NCBI GenBank assembly: GCA_018907035.1
Contig: JACCIC010000175.1
Coordinates: 1,146,501 to 1,210,500, forward strand
Source of the DNA: Sycobia sp. Sy_11
Taxonomy: Eukaryota > Arthropoda > Insecta > Hymenoptera > Epichrysomallidae
Direction: 5' to 3'
Length of the DNA: 64,000 bases
The notes under the pieces are model-generated. The model did no database searches and was not told the origin of the DNA. It worked only from the letters and a program-made list of their open reading frames with translations. Below are positions 61,960 to 64,000 of the stretch, piece after piece. Positions within the stretch are counted from its first letter, which is position 1; every line of letters begins with the position of its first letter. The translations under genes and the position numbers were made by a program.

Positions 61960-62960
61960 AACAGCGCGGATGAAACTGCTTGAAGTCTTAGTCTCGATGA
62001 ACGGAGAAAAATGGCAAAAGGCAATGAACGAGGAAATACAATCTCTAGATGAAAATAATATTTGGGAGCTAGTGTCGCCATTGAAGAATCGGAATATAAT
62101 TTCATGTAACTGGGTAAATAAAACAAAAGCGAATGGATCCGACAGAGGGTCTATACGATATAAGGTAAGATTCGTTGCACGGGGATTTTCCCAAAAATAC
62201 GGAGGGGATTATGACGAAGTCTTTGCACCTGACGTAAAACAAACTACTTTCAGAATTTTACTCGCTATACATGGAAAAGAAAATGTAATTATCTATCGTT
62301 TTGACGCGAAATCCGCATTTTTGAATGGTAATTTAAACGAAATTATATATATGGAGCAGCCAGAAGGTTATAAAATATTAGATGAGAAAGGAAATCCATT
62401 AGTTTGCAAATTAAATATGGATTTATACGGTTGAAAACAAGCAGCTAATATTTGGAATAGTGAAGTAAATAGTATTTTGAAGTCTGTATCTTTTGTACAA
62501 TACCAAGTAGAATCATGCTAATATATAAAAAGAGATCAAACAGATATGATTTATGTTATGATACACGTGGATGATTATCTAATTGCCACATAATAAAACG
62601 GCAAAGATTTCAAATGAACATTTTCAATTCAATAATTTAGTCATTTTGCAGACATATCTCGATATTGAAGTTATTAGAAATGACAAGAATTTATAGTGTA
62701 TCAAACAGAATAAATATATTAAAAGAATTTTACAAAGATTTAATTTAACAGATGTTAAGCCGTCACACATACCGTTCGACATAGAATATTTTAAAAATAG
62801 AGAAAATTAGTCGATAATGCAAAAAAGTGAGATATATCAGAAAGTTGGTTACTGTATATAGTGGTTAATATACAATCAGACATTGCTGTAAGTGTAATAT
62901 TATTAAGCCAATATAAATGTACGAAAAGTCAGATGTGTCGCATCTAGTATTTCTTTATTA
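61960..62960 (+). pseudogene. Ty1/copia reverse transcriptase relic
   Basis: The open part 61970-62434 reads EKWQKAMNEEIQSLDENNIW, then CNWVNKTKANGSDRGSIRYK, VRFVARGFSQKYGGDYDEVF, APDVKQTTFRILLAIHG, IIYRFDAKSAFLNGNLNEII and YMEQPEGYKIL, the hallmark sequence of copia RT. After a stop replacing the expected codon in LYGLKQA, the frame continues with MIHVDDYLIAT (RT catalytic VDD box) near 62560, then stops, and VVNIQSDIAVSVILLSQYKC near 62870. Integrase and RNase H are missing or unreadable. It is an inactive 5'- and 3'-truncated copy. Confidence 0.9.
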
Positions 62961-63059
62961 TTTTAGGCATTTATAAATAAAATTCAGTTAAGAGGCGTTA
63001 ACATTTGTGTAAACATTATAATTTTTGGATCAGTGAAAAACGAATCATAATAAATCTTT

Positions 63060-63405
63060 TTTCGACATGTCCTTTTGCACTATTTTGAGATGAAATAAAT
63101 TATAGCTCAAATTTATCCTTTGCTAGAAGAATGTTATGGTGAACAAGCTCCATCGCTTAAAACACGTAATGAGTGGTTTCAGCGATTTAGAAGTGGAGAT
63201 AGTCATGTTTATGACAAAGAACGTTCTGAACTACCGAAAAAGTTTGAAGGTAGTGAACTGTAAGCATTATTGGACGACAACTTAGCTCAAACGCAGAAAA
63301 AACTCGCTAATATGTTAGTAATCAATGACGAAGCAGTTGGAACAAGTTTATATGCGATGGAAAAGATTCATAAAGAAGGAAAAATGGATGCCCTCGTTCG
63401 GGATC
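63060..63405 (+). pseudogene. mariner transposase fragment, DNA-binding half
   Basis: The + strand reads LLEECYGEQAPSLKTRNEWF, QRFRSGDSHVYDKERSELPK, KFEGSEL then a stop, LLDDNLAQTQKKLANMLVIN and a second HTH ending near KIHKEGKM. That is the two-HTH N-terminal region of mariner with the degenerate GRPKKFED linker. It stops abruptly where the satellite array begins; the catalytic domain is absent. Confidence 0.8.
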
Positions 63406-63414
63406 TTGCAAATA

Positions 63415-64000
63415 CTATGCAGTCGTTGTGGGATCAACGTTTGCAACTAAAACTAGTTTCTAGTGAACTAAGATGTCTCTCGGCTTGGTGGCGGAAGACT
63501 GCGACTTAAACTCAAACTTAAAAATAAAGAGTCACCAGGCTGTACAGCCGTAGATTGCACTTAAACTAAATATCTAACTAATACGCAGTCGTTGGTTGTG
63601 AGACGAACTTCTGCAACTACAACTAAATACTTATGATCTAAGCTGACTCTCGGCTTGATAGCCGAGGACTGCGACTTAATCTAAAACTTAAAAATAAAGA
63701 GTCACCAGGCTGCAAAGCCGTAGACGGTACTTAAATTAATCTTCTAACTACTATAGAATCGATGATTCTATTAAGGATAGGTGTGCTTAAAACTATTTTT
63801 CTAACTACTATGCAGTCGTTGGTTATGAGACCAACTACTGCAACTACAACTAAATACTTATGATCTATGCTGTGTCTCGGCTTGATAGCCGAGGACTTCG
63901 ACTTAATCTAAAACTTAAAAATAAAGAGTCACCAGGCTGCAAAGCCGTAGACGGTACTTGAACTAAATATCTAGCTATTACGCAGTCGTTGGTTGTGAGA
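63415..64000. repeat. hairpin satellite: ~57-bp monomers in a three-monomer higher-order repeat
   Basis: GCAGTCGTTG recurs at 63419, 63585, 63812 and 63982, giving periods of 166, 227 and 170 bp. Each period divides into monomers of about 57 bp, each with a hairpin followed by a core like ACTTAAACTAAATA. Hairpin centres fall near 63431, 63488, 63543, 63599, 63657, 63713, 63762, 63826, 63884, 63940 and 63996. The 227-bp period has a fourth monomer with stem ATAGAATC-GAT-GATTCTAT (63753-63771). The array runs off the right edge. Confidence 0.9.

Noticed and set aside
63415..64000. Regularly spaced repeats that could suggest a CRISPR array
   Set aside because: The intervening sequence is itself repeated, monomers are ~57 bp with diverged hairpins, and the context is insect nuclear DNA.

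Overview
This is a stretch of animal nuclear DNA, almost certainly from an insect and most plausibly a hymenopteran such as an ant. The reasons are the very AT-rich intergenic DNA, dozens of long (TA)n, (CT)n, (GA)n and (CA)n runs, GT-AG introns, and a transposon load dominated by mariner, BEL/Pao, Penelope-like, Helitron and Crypton-type elements. No bacterial operons, rRNA genes, true tRNA genes or CRISPR arrays are visible.

Only two host protein genes are well supported, both on the + strand. The first (7915-12292, five coding exons, 348 aa) is a short-lumen, single-pass membrane protein with a very lysine-rich tail. It resembles metadherin/LYRIC in layout and in one conserved block. A GC-rich, (CT)n-containing promoter region lies at about 7080-7914. 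The second (39528-40895, single coding exon, 455 aa) is a MATH-BTB protein of the SPOP type with an unusual hydrophobic C-terminal segment. A GC-rich leader precedes it and a 5'-UTR intron acceptor sits just before the ATG. A GC-rich island at about 60.0-61.45 kb ending in a consensus splice donor may be the first, noncoding exon of a gene lying to the right of the window.

Most of the rest is dead mobile DNA. From left to right: a mariner fragment (1-345, minus); a tRNA-derived SINE (2215-2450), with a second copy in intron 4 of the first gene; a Penelope-like relic with RT and GIY-YIG remnants (3790-5235); a mariner 5' half trapped inside a 92-bp inverted repeat (15225-16003); a 290-bp Tc1/mariner-type MITE (16033-16322); two mariner pseudogenes (17443-18325, 18930-19625); a Crypton-type tyrosine-recombinase gene with one intron and one frameshift (20827-22372, minus); a Ty3/gypsy RT relic (22940-23730); a hAT/ZMYM1-like relic (23850-24410, minus); then a nested complex at 26.4-36.4 kb. 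In that complex a minus-strand BEL/Pao retrotransposon (28345-33850) is interrupted in its integrase region by a 1225-bp mariner with TIRs and TA duplication, and in its reverse transcriptase by a 1755-bp Helitron with textbook A|TC...CTAG|T ends and a 3' hairpin. Two further partial copies of the Helitron and hAT-like ends surround it.

Further right are a second tRNA-derived SINE family (48.3 and 59.3 kb), a probable retroposed transcript with AATAAA and poly(A) at 50.06-50.46 kb, a 1.8-kb foldback element (57376-59192), a Ty1/copia RT relic (61960-62960) and a mariner N-terminal fragment (63060-63405). At the right edge (63415-64000 and beyond) is a satellite array whose roughly 57-bp monomers each carry a hairpin with a different stem sequence, organised as a three-monomer higher-order unit of 166-170 bp with one four-monomer variant. 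I regard that array as the most interesting unexplained structure in the window.

All family assignments come from reading translations and motifs by eye; no database search was run.
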